Shown: in pieces, positions 5,391-6,060 of the stretch
Position numbering within the stretch: position 1 is the first letter of the stretch
How the letters are laid out: each line of letters starts with the position of its first letter
Assembly (NCBI GenBank): GCA_028293005.1
Contig: JAQGLH010000266.1
Span: 1 to 6,060, forward strand
DNA from: Alphaproteobacteria bacterium
Lineage (GTDB): Bacteria > Pseudomonadota > Alphaproteobacteria > Sphingomonadales > Sphingomonadaceae
DNA length: 6,060 nt
Direction of reading: 5' to 3'
The notes under the pieces: model-generated
Told to the model about the DNA's origin: nothing
Seen by the model: only the letters and a program-made list of their open reading frames with translations
Database searches by the model: none
Position numbers and translations under genes: made by a program

Positions 5391-6060
5391 ATGTCAGCGG
5401 CCGCATGGCTGGCCGCATGGCTGCTGTTGCTTGCGCTATCGCTCGCAACCGAGCTCAATCACGATGAGGATCAATATCTCGCTGCCGCGATGCTCATCAA
5501 GAACGCCCGGCCGTTCGTCGACTTTCTCTACCTGCAGACGCCGCTCCAGCTGCCGTTGGCGGGACTCTTGTTCGGAATGATAGACGGCTGGAACCTGGTC
5601 GTTTTCCGTTTCGCCACGGCAACGCTCGCGGTCGCCACGCTGTGGCTCGTCCGCCGAACCGCGCTGGCGGCGGGCGCGGCGGAGCGGCAAGCAACGATTT
5701 CGGCGTTGCTGATGGCGTGTTGCCAGACCTTCCTGTTCAGCGGCAGCGTGTTCCGCAACGACATGCTTCCGGCATTCTTGGCAACGGGGGCGCTCTACGC
5801 GGCGGTCACCGCGCTGCGCAGCGGCAAGAGCGTCGCCGTGCTGTGGCTGATCGCCGGTATCGGCATGGGCGCGGCGGCAAGCACCAAAATCTCTTACGCG
5901 TTGCCGGCGGCCGCCGCAGGGGCATTCCTGATGGCGCGATCCATTCGCACGTGGCCGAAGCGCGAAACGGTGGACGACGTCGTGAGCTATGCGATCGGCG
6001 CCAGCGTCGGCCTCGCGCCCAGCGTCATCGCCTGGCTTCGGGCGCCGGAGGCATTCGAAT
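5391..6060 (+). CDS. GT-C membrane glycosyltransferase, family 39 / ArnT-like (3' end outside window)
   Basis: The frame is open to the end of the window, giving 223 residues of an N-terminal portion; family members are usually around 450-600 residues. A first hydrophobic helix (about 4-20) is followed by LNHDEDQYLAAA. The acidic pair D25-E26 in the first periplasmic loop matches the catalytic/metal-binding acidic motif of GT-C enzymes such as PMT and ArnT. The LYLQTPLQLPLAG segment (46-58) and the later STKISY (164-169) also resemble this superfamily. Further helices lie at about 53-64, 70-87, 101-117, 125-142, 148-163, 169-183 and 199-216. Such enzymes transfer a sugar from a polyprenyl-phosphate carrier to a lipid, glycan or protein on the periplasmic face; the acceptor cannot be told. 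The start at ATG 5391 lacks a clear Shine-Dalgarno sequence. The frame is open upstream to 5277, with TTG codons at 5286 and 5313 as less likely alternatives. Confidence 0.8.
   Translation, partial: MSAAAWLAAWLLLLALSLATELNHDEDQYLAAAMLIKNARPFVDFLYLQTPLQLPLAGLLFGMIDGWNLVVFRFATATLAVATLWLVRRTALAAGAAERQATISALLMACCQTFLFSGSVFRNDMLPAFLATGALYAAVTALRSGKSVAVLWLIAGIGMGAAASTKISYALPAAAAGAFLMARSIRTWPKRETVDDVVSYAIGASVGLAPSVIAWLRAPEAFE

Overview
The window reads as chromosomal DNA of a high-GC alphaproteobacterium, most likely a sphingomonad. This rests on protein style (the PAS-GGDEF-EAL protein, the GlsB-type membrane protein, a ferritin-like protein beside a sugar/inositol nucleotidyltransferase) and on a GGAAC-N17-CGTC element that resembles promoters of the alphaproteobacterial general stress sigma factor EcfG. 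No mobile element, rRNA, tRNA or CRISPR array is visible. The taxon is an inference from style, not from a marker gene.

Left part (1-1684, + strand): the 3' end of a nucleotidyltransferase resembling myo-inositol-1-phosphate cytidylyltransferase; then a ferritin-like protein with a complete E / ExxH / E / ExxH diiron ligand set and a hydrophobic C-terminal segment; then a four-helix membrane protein of unknown function. The three are co-directional with gaps of 82 and 61 nt and could be one transcript linked to polar-lipid head-group metabolism. That link is inferred from gene order only.

Middle (1685-2391): a 275-nt gap holding a 9-bp inverted repeat and an EcfG-like promoter. It is followed by a 90-residue GlsB/YeaQ/YmgE-family membrane protein with a good ribosome binding site and a textbook intrinsic terminator. 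This makes a compact, self-contained stress-response-type unit. Three imperfect 11-bp tandem copies follow the terminator directly.

Right part (2392-5034, - strand): one large gene, convergent with the stress gene. It encodes an 880-residue membrane c-di-GMP enzyme laid out as about six transmembrane helices, PAS, GGDEF, EAL and PilZ. The GGDEF and EAL motifs look catalytically complete, but the RxxD inhibitory site is absent. The C-terminal PilZ domain keeps NxSxxG, while its N-terminal arginine motif is shifted.

End (5035-6060): a 356-nt divergent intergenic region with GC-rich hairpins and a weak second GGAAC element, then the 5' part of a GT-C type (ArnT/PMT-like, family 39) membrane glycosyltransferase that runs off the window. 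The most noteworthy items are the c-di-GMP fusion protein, the diiron protein beside the inositol-type nucleotidyltransferase, and the stress-promoter/GlsB unit. I see nothing that I can defend as a wholly new system.
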